Part shown: positions 27,083 to 36,231 of the stretch, one piece after another
Numbering within the stretch: position 1 is the first letter of the stretch
Layout: each line of letters starts with the position of its first letter
Assembly: GCA_025352225.1 (NCBI GenBank)
Contig: JANXTT010000028.1
Span: forward strand, 1-64,000
Origin: Mucilaginibacter sp.
Lineage (GTDB): Bacteria; Bacteroidota; Bacteroidia; Sphingobacteriales; Sphingobacteriaceae
Length of the DNA stretch: 64,000 nucleotides
Direction of reading: 5' to 3'
Notes under the pieces: model-generated
Seen by the model: the letters and a program-made list of their open reading frames with translations, nothing else
The model's database searches: none
What the model was told of the DNA's origin: nothing
Made by a program: the position numbers and the translations under genes

Positions 27083-28229
27083 AGGTTCTTTAGAAGATAT
27101 TTTCAATGATGACCCTTTTGGTTTATTAGATATAAAACCAGCCGGGACACAGGCCAGAAACGCAGATGAACGTTTGGTTTCTTCCTTTGAGGAAATTAAT
27201 TCCTTTTATGAAAAAAACAATCGGGAGCCTACTTCAGGCAACGGGGTGCAGGAACATCAATTAAAGTCACGATTAAATGGTATCCGATCAGATCAACAAA
27301 AAATTGAAATGCTCAAGCCTCATGACCGATTTAATTTATTGGAAATCGTTCAAAAGCCCATCGAAAGCATTGACGATATATGGGAAGATGACGATTTTGG
27401 ATTATTAGAAACCAGTGCTGAAAGTATTTTCGATCTTAAACATGTATCTAAAGAGACAACAATGCCTGATTATGTTGCCTCACGGAAACCGTGCATGGAC
27501 TTCGAAAATTTTGAACACTTATTTATTGCCTGTCACCAGGATTTGAGAGCTAAAAGAAGGAAACTTTATCCATTTAAAAATGAGCAGCAAATAGATAAAG
27601 GGTATTTTTTTGTTCTAAAAGGGATTTTGCTATATGTAGCTGAAGTATCTGAAAAGGAAAAAATAGGCGGCAAGGTCAATGCCCGTTTAAGGTGCATTTT
27701 TGAAAATGGAACGGAATCAGATATGCTACTCCGTTCACTTGCGGCAGAATTATATAAAAATGGCCGACGTGTCACAGAAAAGGCTGAAAACCTACTCGAT
27801 AACTTCAACAGTATATCTAATGAAGACAAAGAATCAGGATACATATATGTTTTGCGCTCCCTAAGCGAAAACCCTGAAATTAAAGCAACAAAAAACCTTT
27901 TTAAGATAGGATTTTCTACCACCGAAGTTGAAGAAAGGATTAAAAATGCGCATTTGGAGGCCACTTACTTGTTTGCGCCCGTGATTATAGTATCTGTTTT
28001 CAAATGCTACAACATGAATACGCAAAGGCTTGAATTATTACTCCATACGTTTTTTGGCGCCTCTTGCCTAAACATTGACATATTTGATAAAGATTCTAAA
28101 AGGTTCACCCCCAGGGAATGGTTTATAGCACCAATCGACATAATTGAACAAGCAATCGAATTTATAATTAGCGGTGAGATCGTTAATTATAAGTATGAAG
28201 CGAACTCGCAGATAATTGTAAATAAATAA
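27072..28229 (+). CDS. GIY-YIG (T5orf172-type) nuclease of the R-M-like operon
   Basis: The C-terminal third is a T5orf172/GIY-YIG nuclease: GYIYVLRS at about residue 256, LFKIGFSTTEVEERI, and a glutamate in QRLELLLHTFF. It ends with the FTPREWFIAP segment typical of the subfamily. The first 130 residues contain an acidic motif twice (EDIFNDDPFGLLD, DDIWEDDDFGLLE) that may bind a partner. Its gene overlaps the helicase gene by 11 bp. It is the likely cleaving subunit of the operon; the host strand would be protected by the methyltransferase. The mechanism is inferred. Confidence 0.82.
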   Translation: MAIKGSLEDIFNDDPFGLLDIKPAGTQARNADERLVSSFEEINSFYEKNNREPTSGNGVQEHQLKSRLNGIRSDQQKIEMLKPHDRFNLLEIVQKPIESIDDIWEDDDFGLLETSAESIFDLKHVSKETTMPDYVASRKPCMDFENFEHLFIACHQDLRAKRRKLYPFKNEQQIDKGYFFVLKGILLYVAEVSEKEKIGGKVNARLRCIFENGTESDMLLRSLAAELYKNGRRVTEKAENLLDNFNSISNEDKESGYIYVLRSLSENPEIKATKNLFKIGFSTTEVEERIKNAHLEATYLFAPVIIVSVFKCYNMNTQRLELLLHTFFGASCLNIDIFDKDSKRFTPREWFIAPIDIIEQAIEFIISGEIVNYKYEANSQIIVNK

Positions 28230-28386
28230 ATTTGAATTGGTCATTAATCGCAAATTGTTTAAACTGCCGAACTTGGAGATTCTGATGAACTTTTCTACCC
28301 CTTAATAAAGATGAGGCATTCTGCCCTCCACATCGGTTTAGGCATCCACAAATTGTGCGTAAGTTATTTACTCTGCCCGAGGTGTG

Positions 28387-29193
28387 TTAGAAACGGCCAC
28401 GCCTTTTATAGGTTACGGGTCTGGGAAAATTTGCTATGGCTTGCCTTTGCTGAATTCTTTGCAGCATGGTAATCTGATTTTGCAGGTCCCGTATAAATTG
28501 TTCTTTATTATTCAAAAAACTGCGAAGCCGCAATGACGACCTACCATTAATGGCATCGTCTATAAAAGATTTAACAGGTATCTTTTCCAAAAGCGCGGAG
28601 TTTCCAATTCTTACCGGAAACAAGCAAAATACATGTTCTTTTAAATCAGTTGACCCGTAAAACGTTTGGTCGCTCTTAAAGTCAAAGATCACCGGGATAG
28701 GACTTCCGAGCCATGCAGCCGGTAAACTATATTCCGGGTTACCCACCAAAAAGCTACCGGCATTCATTTGAAAAAAATGGTCTTTCGAGTCAATAAAGCG
28801 CTGGTGTTCCCGCTTCAGACGTGTTCCATCGGCCACCCAAACCATGTTTTTGTAAAAATTTTCGCGGGAAACACGCTCCAAAGGGTCAATGCGGGAGTGC
28901 TGGAATTCAATCACCATTCCATGAACAGTACGTATATCAGCAATATGTTTTTCTCCTATTAGTTCATCATATAAAATGACTTCCTGCCATTCAACAGGAA
29001 AATTACCCTTCCATGATCGGTGCCATTCGGTTTCCGGTTCCCACCAGAGATCGCACATTTTATTGCGGTGCGCCCAATGATGCATTCGTTGTATTCCGCA
29101 TTTTGCGATAAGAAGCAAGCCGCATCCGGGACAGATTCCTGTTAATCCAGGACTTGCCTCAACACGCATATTATCAATCATTGCAAAACGCAT
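28387..29193 (-). CDS. CoiA-like nuclease-domain protein
   Basis: The N-terminus has a zinc-ribbon-like CPGCG and HHWAHRN, and a nuclease-like strand pair, EKHIADIRTVHGMVIEFQHSRID, at about residue 80. This is the restriction-endonuclease-like core (D...ExQ) of CoiA-family proteins. CoiA was named from competence, but such stand-alone copies are frequent on mobile elements. It is 268 residues long, opposite in strand to both neighbouring defence operons. A processing role for incoming DNA is possible; no partner gene is obvious. Confidence 0.8.
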   Translation of the reverse strand: MRFAMIDNMRVEASPGLTGICPGCGLLLIAKCGIQRMHHWAHRNKMCDLWWEPETEWHRSWKGNFPVEWQEVILYDELIGEKHIADIRTVHGMVIEFQHSRIDPLERVSRENFYKNMVWVADGTRLKREHQRFIDSKDHFFQMNAGSFLVGNPEYSLPAAWLGSPIPVIFDFKSDQTFYGSTDLKEHVFCLFPVRIGNSALLEKIPVKSFIDDAINGRSSLRLRSFLNNKEQFIRDLQNQITMLQRIQQRQAIANFPRPVTYKRRGRF

Positions 29194-29213
29194 GGTTGGT
29201 ATTAAGTCAGCAG

Positions 29214-29239
29214 CACCCCGGTCTTTTAAGACCGGGGTG
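29214..29239. terminator. Strong hairpin between two minus-strand genes
   Basis: CACCCCGGTCTT pairs perfectly with AAGACCGGGGTG around a two-base centre. On the plus strand it is followed by TTTT. On the minus strand, the direction of both flanking genes, no T run follows. It could be a terminator for plus-strand read-through or an RNA-stabilising hairpin. The structure is certain, the role is not. Confidence 0.55.
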
Positions 29240-29251
29240 TTTTGCTATTGT

Positions 29252-29488
29252 TTAATTTTCAGTTTCAGGTGGCGATATAATGGTAACCTCGTGAAAACCT
29301 TTGCCCGGAATATCCTGTGAGGCAACATTATATACAAGACCACATTTTTTTAGGATTAATACAAGGTTTTCAAGCCAGTCATTATCAGTATATATCTTAT
29401 CACCGGGTTTTACCCTTTGTTTTATCGTTTCAGGATGCTCGGTATAAAGCATGCGTAATTCATCGACCGTGTGTGTTTTGTTTTCCAT
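29252..29488 (-). CDS. Small hypothetical protein
   Basis: A protein of 78 residues without signal peptide or membrane helix. It contains LRMLYTEHPETIKQRVKPGDKIYTDNDW and ends in an acidic tail. I recognise no family. It stands upstream of the CoiA-like gene on the same strand with a hairpin between them. Coding is supported by codon-like composition and position only. Confidence 0.45.
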   Translation of the reverse strand: MENKTHTVDELRMLYTEHPETIKQRVKPGDKIYTDNDWLENLVLILKKCGLVYNVASQDIPGKGFHEVTIISPPETEN

Positions 29489-29870
29489 TGTAATTTATAA
29501 ATAAATATACGGACAATCGCGAACCGAATTAATGCGACGACATTAAAATTATTGGTTTCCCCAATGGGTCAATCATGGTACCGAATTTTATTATTTCCTT
29601 AGCTATACCCTGAGAATGTAAATGACCGATCCAAATAGGTCAGGGACTCTCCGCCAAGCTAAATATTTTCAATAGGTAGCATTTTAAATAATCACGAATT
29701 TTATCCACAATGGTTACGATATAATTCCCCGATACGTAAAAATCCATAGAATAAGTGAATAAAGAAATTGGTTACTTCTCCTTGAAAACTTAATATATCG
29801 TTAACTTTACTTATAATTATGATTATGCGTATAACGGTCGAATTTGTCACACCTGGCCTTAATTTATAAT
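29489..29870. other. Intergenic stretch upstream of the ssp-like operon
   Basis: About 380 bp, AT-rich, between the divergent small ORF and the eight-gene operon. I see no gene, no RNA gene and no array. The right end leads into the promoter listed next. Confidence 0.5.
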
Positions 29871-29878
29871 TACCTTTG
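29843..29878 (+). promoter_or_regulatory. Probable promoter of the eight-gene operon
   Basis: TACCTTTG at 29871-29878 fits the Bacteroidetes -7 consensus TAnnTTTG exactly. A TTTG at 29843 may be the -33 element, though the spacer of 24 bp is long. The start codon at 29896 lies only 17 bp after the -7 box, so the leader would be about 10 nt. Confidence 0.55.
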
Positions 29879-29895
29879 TCCCTTTACTTAGTTAT

Positions 29896-30780
29896 ATGAA
29901 ACTTCAATTTACCGGCCATGAATCATTTATTTGTAAGCAGCTTTGGCTTAAAAAGGGATATGATTTTGTAAAAAATAAAGGTGATTTTAATAATGAAGCC
30001 GCTGTAATCGAACTTGGTGTAGGGAAAAATATGGTGGCTTCCGTATCTTATTGGCTAAAAGCTTTTGGCATAACAGACCCTAACAATAACATATCAGAGT
30101 TTGGAAACTTTCTTTTCGACGATGAAAAAGGTGTAGACCCCTACATCGAAGACATTGCTACCATATGGCTACTGCACTATAATTTAAATAAGATAGAAAA
30201 GGCTTCGATCTATAGTTTGTTCTTTAATGAGTTTAGAAAGGGGCGCCCTGATTTTACCAAAAGTCAGCTTTTGAATTTTATAAAATTAAAATTAGAACAA
30301 TCCGATCAAAAAGGCGCAAACGAAAATACTGTATTGGGAGATATAAATGTTTTTATAAGAAATTATTTAAAACCAACCTCAAAAGAGACAAAAATTGACA
30401 TTGAGGAAGATTTCTCCAGTTTGATGATCGATCTTGATTTGATGCAATCATTTAAGTCCGAAGATTCAGAAGGAAAGATAACAGACTGGTATAAAGCGGA
30501 AAATAAAATACAAATTGACTTACCTGAAAACATCCTACTCTTCGCTTTATTGGACAATAACACATACGGTAATTCGATCAATTTTAGAGAAATACTCAAC
30601 GGATTACACTCACCCGGCACAATTTTCTTATTAAATGAAGTTGGGCTACTCGACAAACTAACAAAAATTGCAAATATTTACGATTCTATTACTTATTCAG
30701 AAACAGCTGGAGTGAGAGAAATACAGTTTAAATCTAAACCTAATAAATGGAAAATATTAAATGACTATTACACAAAATAA
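29896..30780 (+). CDS. sspB: DUF4007 protein, SspB-like phosphorothioation component
   Basis: The opening LQFTGHESFICKQLWLKKGYDFV and the following GVGKNMVASVSYWLKAFGI are the DUF4007 signature. In the SspBCD system, which places phosphorothioate on one DNA strand, SspB is a DUF4007 protein reported to nick DNA. The gene is followed by an ATPase (20-bp overlap) and a PAPS-reductase-like enzyme, the SspB-C-D order. No sspA (cysteine desulfurase) is in the window, so a chromosomal IscS-type enzyme would have to supply sulfur. The family call is firm, the Ssp assignment rests on context. Confidence 0.75.
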   Translation: MKLQFTGHESFICKQLWLKKGYDFVKNKGDFNNEAAVIELGVGKNMVASVSYWLKAFGITDPNNNISEFGNFLFDDEKGVDPYIEDIATIWLLHYNLNKIEKASIYSLFFNEFRKGRPDFTKSQLLNFIKLKLEQSDQKGANENTVLGDINVFIRNYLKPTSKETKIDIEEDFSSLMIDLDLMQSFKSEDSEGKITDWYKAENKIQIDLPENILLFALLDNNTYGNSINFREILNGLHSPGTIFLLNEVGLLDKLTKIANIYDSITYSETAGVREIQFKSKPNKWKILNDYYTK

Positions 30781-33700
30781 GTACTCGCCATCCATTAATA
30801 TATTAAGGGATAGTGATTTTTCATTTAATTATATCCCAACAACAAATGCTACTCATGCATTTAACTCAATATTTTCAAAGATACAAATTGGCGGAAAATC
30901 ACATAATATAATCGGAGCCTATGGAACGGGTAAGTCGTCATTTCTATTAGCGTTGATACAAACGTTAAAAGGAAAGGCATCACATTTTCCCTCCGAAAAA
31001 GAATTACCAAACGGCCATTTGAAATATGAGTTTATAACACTGATAGGTGAATATGGATCGTTGCAGTTAAAGTTCGCACAACTCTTTAACTTATCTGATG
31101 ATTATACTGTAACCGATATAATTACGGCCCTTGACAAAAAATATAGCCAATTAGACGCAAAACAAAAAGGGCTTTTTATAATTATTGATGAGTTTGGGAA
31201 GTTTTTGGAGTATGCAGCAAAAAATAATCCGGAGGCGGAATTATATTTTATTCAACAACTTGCTGAATGGATAAATGATGTAAATAAACACACACACTTC
31301 ATAACTGTTTTACATCAAAACTTCAATGCCTATTCAATTCAGTTAGATCATCTACAACGCCAGGAATGGGAGAAAATAAAAGGGCGCTTTATAGATATAC
31401 CTTTTAACGAACCAGTCGAACAGTTGTTGTACTTAGCATCTGAACGATTGGATCAAAAAAACACATCAAAACTAGTTGATAAGAATTTTGATAGGCTTTT
31501 TGACGTTATTAAAGAAGCAAAAGCTTTTCCTCTAAAGGATTATTTAGATAGAGATTTTGCAAAAAAGCTGTATCCTTTTGATATTTTATCTGCCTCAATT
31601 TTAACTCTTTCTTTGCAAAAGTATGGACAAAACGAAAGAAGCCTTTTCTCTTTTATTGAAACAAAAGAACATTTGCGGTTTGATGTTGTAAATCAACAAA
31701 ATTCAGCTAATATTCACATCCCAGCACTCTATAATTATTTACTACATGACTATTATACTTTTCTAACTTCAAAGTATAATCCTGATTATTCTCAATGGTC
31801 TGCGATAAGACGGGCATTAGAACGAATTGAAGGACTTTTTTCTGACGCAAGTCAGCAGAAAAATGCAGAAGATATCTTAAAACTAATAGGCTTATTAAAC
31901 ATATTTGCCACGCATTCCGCTAAATTGGAACCAAGATTTTATGCAAATTATGCTCGGTTGGCCTTGTCTATAAAATCACCAGAAGATATTATAAGGCACC
32001 TGGAAAAGAAAAAAATTATCAGATTCGTCAATCACAATTTAAGATATATTTTATTTGAAGGAACTGACCTGGATATTGAACTTGCTATAGACGACGCAGG
32101 AAGACTAGTTGAAAAAGTTACAAATGTTGTAAATCACCTAAATCAGTATTTTGAATTTCCTTTCATTTCGGCACGGTCAATTTATTACAAAACCGGAACA
32201 CCTAGATTTTTCCAATTCAAACTAACTGATAGGGCGACTTCTTTGATTCCAGAAGGGGAAGTTGACGGATTTATAAATCTCGTTTTTTCTGAAGAAGATA
32301 ACGCCGATGGTGATGTTAAAGAATTTTCAGACTCCTGTAGTGAAGCGATCTTGTTTGGGTATTATAAAAATACTGGTATCATTAGAAATTTATTATTTGA
32401 TATTCAAAAAATTCAAAAGGTAATTGAAAACAATCAAGACGATAAGGCTGCTATTGTTTTATTGAATGAGGAATTCCAAATTAAGATAAAGCTCCTTAAC
32501 CATTATGTTTTAGATAATATTTATACAGATAAAGGAAATGTAGTTTGGTATTTCCAAGGCCGCAAAATCAGGCTTGAAAATCGAAAAAAATTAAATAGGG
32601 AATTATCGAAAATTTGTGCAAAAATTTATGATAACACTCCTATTTACAAGAATGAACTTATAAATAAAACAAAGGTTTCAGGGCAAATTGCCCTGGCCCG
32701 AAATAAGTTAAATAGAAGACTTTTAAGTGATCTCAACTTACCAAATTTGGGGTTTAATGATAACGAGTTTCCACCCGAAAAATCGACCTATTTATCGCTT
32801 TTAAAACATACAGGGATACATCAAATTACTAATGGTATAGGTGCATTAACTCAACCTACCCATGAATCATTCAGGTTTTTGTGGGAAGCGGGAATAAACT
32901 TCTTAAATAGCTCTAAAAATAAGGAGAGAAATTTGGAAGACTTTATTCAGACAATTTCCTCAAAACCGTTTAAGCTTAAACGAGGATTAATCGATTACTG
33001 GGTTCCTGTTTTTTTATTGGCTAACAAAGATGATTTCGCACTATATACTAACGGAGTATATGTTCCAGAGATTGAAAGCGACATTCTTGAATTGATCAAT
33101 AAAAAGCCAAGTCATTTTTTTCTAAAAGCTTTCGATGTTGAGGGTGTTAAATTAAAACTTTTTAATCATTACAGGATTTTTCTTGACCAATCGGAAAACC
33201 ATAAACCTAACAACAAACTTTTTATACAGACTATTAAGCCATTTTTGGTGTTCTATCGAGATTTGACCGAATACGCTCAGAAAACAACCCGTCTAAGTAA
33301 AAAAACGATAGCATTACGTCAAGTAATCGCAAATGCTAAAGATCCCGAAAAAACATTTTTCGAAGATTTTCCCGCTGCAATGGGATATACTATTAGTGAA
33401 TTACAAAAAGAGCCGTTAAAAGCCGAGACATTTATCCAAAGCCTACAAACTTCCGTACGCGAAATAAGAAGTAGCTACGATATGTTAGTTGATAGATTTG
33501 AAACTTATCTCGTTAGGGATGTTATTGGTAGTGGTTCATCGTTTCCCGAATATAGGGAGGATATTAGAGAGAGATTTAAAAACATTAAGGTTCATTTATT
33601 GCTTGCCCGGCAAAAGCCTTTTTATAGTCGCTTACAGTCTGAGTTGGATGACAGAACCGCTTGGCTAAATTCCATCGCACAATCTTGCATCGGAAAACCA

Positions 33701-33997
33701 TTAAACGCAGTTAATGATGAAGAAGAAATACTTTTATTTGAAAGACTAAAAGATATTATTTACGAGTTAGATAATCTTTCGGAAATCAACCAATTGGATG
33801 TCGATCAAAACAATGAGGATTTAATAAAGATAGAAATTACATCATTAATGCAAGGACTTAACAAAGGTCTTCTTAGAATTCCAAAAGAAAAATCCAAAGA
33901 AGTAGTGGCTATCCAGGATAAAATCAGATTGTTATTGGGAACGGATAAAAAGATCAATCTAACTATATTAGCTAAATTATTACAAGAGTATATTTAA
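30761..33997 (+). CDS. sspC: Large P-loop ATPase, SspC-like
   Basis: Walker A GAYGTGKSSFLLAL is at about residue 52 and Walker B FIIIDEFGKFLEYA at about 138. The rest of the 1078 residues is mostly helical, with TETHFITVLHQNF-like sensor region (NKHTHFITVLHQNF) near 185. The C-terminal 300 residues may form a coiled region. In the Ssp system, SspC is the ATPase that works with SspB and SspD. BrxC of BREX is another large ATPase of this kind, but no PglZ gene accompanies it here. It overlaps sspB by 20 bp and abuts sspD. Confidence 0.7.
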   Translation: MTITQNKYSPSINILRDSDFSFNYIPTTNATHAFNSIFSKIQIGGKSHNIIGAYGTGKSSFLLALIQTLKGKASHFPSEKELPNGHLKYEFITLIGEYGSLQLKFAQLFNLSDDYTVTDIITALDKKYSQLDAKQKGLFIIIDEFGKFLEYAAKNNPEAELYFIQQLAEWINDVNKHTHFITVLHQNFNAYSIQLDHLQRQEWEKIKGRFIDIPFNEPVEQLLYLASERLDQKNTSKLVDKNFDRLFDVIKEAKAFPLKDYLDRDFAKKLYPFDILSASILTLSLQKYGQNERSLFSFIETKEHLRFDVVNQQNSANIHIPALYNYLLHDYYTFLTSKYNPDYSQWSAIRRALERIEGLFSDASQQKNAEDILKLIGLLNIFATHSAKLEPRFYANYARLALSIKSPEDIIRHLEKKKIIRFVNHNLRYILFEGTDLDIELAIDDAGRLVEKVTNVVNHLNQYFEFPFISARSIYYKTGTPRFFQFKLTDRATSLIPEGEVDGFINLVFSEEDNADGDVKEFSDSCSEAILFGYYKNTGIIRNLLFDIQKIQKVIENNQDDKAAIVLLNEEFQIKIKLLNHYVLDNIYTDKGNVVWYFQGRKIRLENRKKLNRELSKICAKIYDNTPIYKNELINKTKVSGQIALARNKLNRRLLSDLNLPNLGFNDNEFPPEKSTYLSLLKHTGIHQITNGIGALTQPTHESFRFLWEAGINFLNSSKNKERNLEDFIQTISSKPFKLKRGLIDYWVPVFLLANKDDFALYTNGVYVPEIESDILELINKKPSHFFLKAFDVEGVKLKLFNHYRIFLDQSENHKPNNKLFIQTIKPFLVFYRDLTEYAQKTTRLSKKTIALRQVIANAKDPEKTFFEDFPAAMGYTISELQKEPLKAETFIQSLQTSVREIRSSYDMLVDRFETYLVRDVIGSGSSFPEYREDIRERFKNIKVHLLLARQKPFYSRLQSELDDRTAWLNSIAQSCIGKPLNAVNDEEEILLFERLKDIIYELDNLSEINQLDVDQNNEDLIKIEITSLMQGLNKGLLRIPKEKSKEVVAIQDKIRLLLGTDKKINLTILAKLLQEYI

Positions 33998-35104
33998 ATG
34001 GATCAACAAGTAAGGCATGTATTAGGTATTTCAGGGGGGAAAGATAGCGCTGCCTTGGCAATCTATTTGCGGAAAAATTGCCCAGAGCTTGATATCGAAT
34101 ATTACTTCTGTGATACCGGCAAAGAACTCGACGAAACTTACACTCTCATACGTAATCTTGAAACTTACCTCGGACGAAAAGTTACAGTCTTGAAGGCGGC
34201 AGGTAAGAGTACGCAAGATCCATTTGATCATTTTTATAATGTATTTGGCAATTATTTGCCGTCCTCTAACATCCGATGGTGTACCAAATACTTAAAATTA
34301 CAGCCATTTGAAGATTTTGTGGGAAACGGCCCTGTTGTGTCGTATGTCGGAATCCGTGGCGATGAAGATCGCGAAGGCTACATCTCCAAAAAAACAAATA
34401 TCCAGTCTATATTTCCATTCAGGAAGAATATATGGAGTGAGGATGTTATAAATAAGGTATTAAAAGACGAAAATATAAGCCGTCTTATACAGCTTAATGA
34501 AAAGATATTTGGTGCTGAAACTTTGAATAGGCGGGTTGAAATTCTTAACCTGCCACTCTCGGCAAAGTTTCCAATATCTCAAAAATTAAATCAATTATTA
34601 GACCAGGGCATAAAGGAATTTAATCAGATAGTGTTTGAGTTTTTAAAGACAACGGATTATCCATTATCCCTTGAAACTGATTATTCATTAGTTTCTAATG
34701 AAGACAATCTTGTAAGAGATGACATTTTCAAATTGCTGAGAGAAAGCGGAGTTGGTGTGCCTGAGTATTACGAGAAAATTCAATTTGAAGTAGATGGGAT
34801 GATTGGAGAATATGCTCGTAGCAGGTCTGGCTGTTATTTTTGTTTCTTCCAACAAAAAATTGAATGGGTATGGCTGTTGGAGCAGCATCCGGATTTATTT
34901 AAAATGGCTATGACGTATGAAAATGAGAAAGAGGGTTTTACTTGGAATCAAAAAGAAAGCTTAAAGGAGTTGATGCAACCCGAACGAGTTCTTACGATCA
35001 AAAGAGATTTTTTAAATAAAAACAAAACCAAATCAAAATCTCCATATCTATTAGACATTTTGGACGATTCTGAATCAGAAGGTTGCGCAGCCTGTTTTAT
35101 ATAA
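33998..35104 (+). CDS. sspD: PAPS reductase/ATP-pyrophosphatase, SspD (DndC)-like
   Basis: This enzyme would activate the DNA backbone for sulfur insertion. The PP-loop motif SGGKDS is at residues 11-16. CDTGKELDETY follows at about 40. RWCTKYLKLQPFEDFV and YVGIRGDEDREGY, conserved in DndC-like proteins, lie at about 100-130. Near the C-terminus SGCYFCFFQQKIEW and a final GCAACFI give cysteines that could bind an iron-sulfur cluster. It starts immediately after the ATPase stop, and its stop overlaps the next start (TAATG). DndC and SspD cannot be told apart from motifs; the DUF4007 neighbour favours SspD. Confidence 0.82.
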   Translation: MDQQVRHVLGISGGKDSAALAIYLRKNCPELDIEYYFCDTGKELDETYTLIRNLETYLGRKVTVLKAAGKSTQDPFDHFYNVFGNYLPSSNIRWCTKYLKLQPFEDFVGNGPVVSYVGIRGDEDREGYISKKTNIQSIFPFRKNIWSEDVINKVLKDENISRLIQLNEKIFGAETLNRRVEILNLPLSAKFPISQKLNQLLDQGIKEFNQIVFEFLKTTDYPLSLETDYSLVSNEDNLVRDDIFKLLRESGVGVPEYYEKIQFEVDGMIGEYARSRSGCYFCFFQQKIEWVWLLEQHPDLFKMAMTYENEKEGFTWNQKESLKELMQPERVLTIKRDFLNKNKTKSKSPYLLDILDDSESEGCAACFI

Positions 35105-36231
35105 TGAGTAATGAGCAATTTGTAATCACTATCGATGGTTTTCGATTTATAGAAAATTTGCAAACCACAGCACGACAATTGATTGTGTGTACGGAGATTG
35201 CAAAACAACTTAATAACAGACAACTGCCTAAACGCATCTTAGAAGAAATGCTTATAAAGTGGAGTCTAAATGAGGAAGCAATTAACCAAGAATATAAGGA
35301 AAGTAAGGGTAAAATAACAAAAGACGGTGGGAAGACTGCTGCGTTAAGATATTATTTTTCACTTGCTGAATCGTTGGGTTTGATTAAGGGATTTAACAAC
35401 GTATTCATTGATACAAATATTTCTTATACGCTGTTATATTTCATAGAGGAACACAAGGAACACTATGTCGCTAAAAAATTATGTGAAAATATTTTTTATT
35501 TATACCAACTTCTCAATAACGACGCAGATGGAATTTTGCTTTGTGTAGATCAAATCGCAGTTGATAATGCAAGAAGTCAAAGGGAACTTCAATCAAAATT
35601 TAAAGAAACCCTTAATTATCGGTTAGTTACTAAAGGAGACCTCGCCTCACCACATTTAAAGAATAGCATAGTTAATAAGTTTAGGGCAGTAAATTATGTT
35701 TGGAAAAAGCCAGAGGTTTATGCTGAACACATAATTGCTCCGCGTTATGAGTGGCTGTCGACATTAGGGTTGGTGAAAATTAATAGAGGCTCAAAGTTTA
35801 CATTCTATTCGCTTACAGAAAAAGGTGATAAATTTAGGAACGCATGCCCTAAAATAGGTGCTGATATTTTGATCACTGATATTTCTGAAAAATGGCTATC
35901 ATCTTCCTTTTTCGATATCGCAAGTTTGTTGTATTGTGAACAAGAAGTAGTCAAGTTTGGACTCTTACCAAATAACACGAAAAACCAGCAACTTGGGGCT
36001 TCTTTAGAAAGAGCATCAAAATTTGTAAAGTCCAGTATATCTTATAGATTACCACTAATTAACAGCTATTTATTTATTTGCATGGATTTATTAGTCAATC
36101 AAAATATTATAATTAATTTTAATGATATTTATGAAAGTCTCAATCCCGCTTTCACTTATAATTTGAAAACCTATAAACCTAAAATAAGTGGCCGCCTGAA
36201 CGAAAGCTATATCACAATCACACACATTTAG
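35104..36231 (+). CDS. Unknown protein with possible winged helix, ssp operon gene 4
   Basis: I start it at MSNEQFVITIDGF, where ATG overlaps the sspD stop codon by one base. The 375 residues have no signal peptide and match no family I can name. One region, RYEWLSTLGLVKINRGSKFTFYSLTEKG (about residues 220-248), has the shape of a winged helix. An N-terminal helical part precedes it. Tight coupling to sspD suggests a subunit or regulator of the modification system. It could be a specificity or reader protein, which is conjecture. Confidence 0.65.
   Translation: MSNEQFVITIDGFRFIENLQTTARQLIVCTEIAKQLNNRQLPKRILEEMLIKWSLNEEAINQEYKESKGKITKDGGKTAALRYYFSLAESLGLIKGFNNVFIDTNISYTLLYFIEEHKEHYVAKKLCENIFYLYQLLNNDADGILLCVDQIAVDNARSQRELQSKFKETLNYRLVTKGDLASPHLKNSIVNKFRAVNYVWKKPEVYAEHIIAPRYEWLSTLGLVKINRGSKFTFYSLTEKGDKFRNACPKIGADILITDISEKWLSSSFFDIASLLYCEQEVVKFGLLPNNTKNQQLGASLERASKFVKSSISYRLPLINSYLFICMDLLVNQNIIINFNDIYESLNPAFTYNLKTYKPKISGRLNESYITITHI

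Noticed and set aside
29896-35104. BREX type 4 (BrxP/BrxC with PAPS reductase)
   Set aside because: A PAPS-reductase-like gene and a large ATPase fit, but there is no PglZ or BrxL gene in the operon, and DUF4007 points to the Ssp type.
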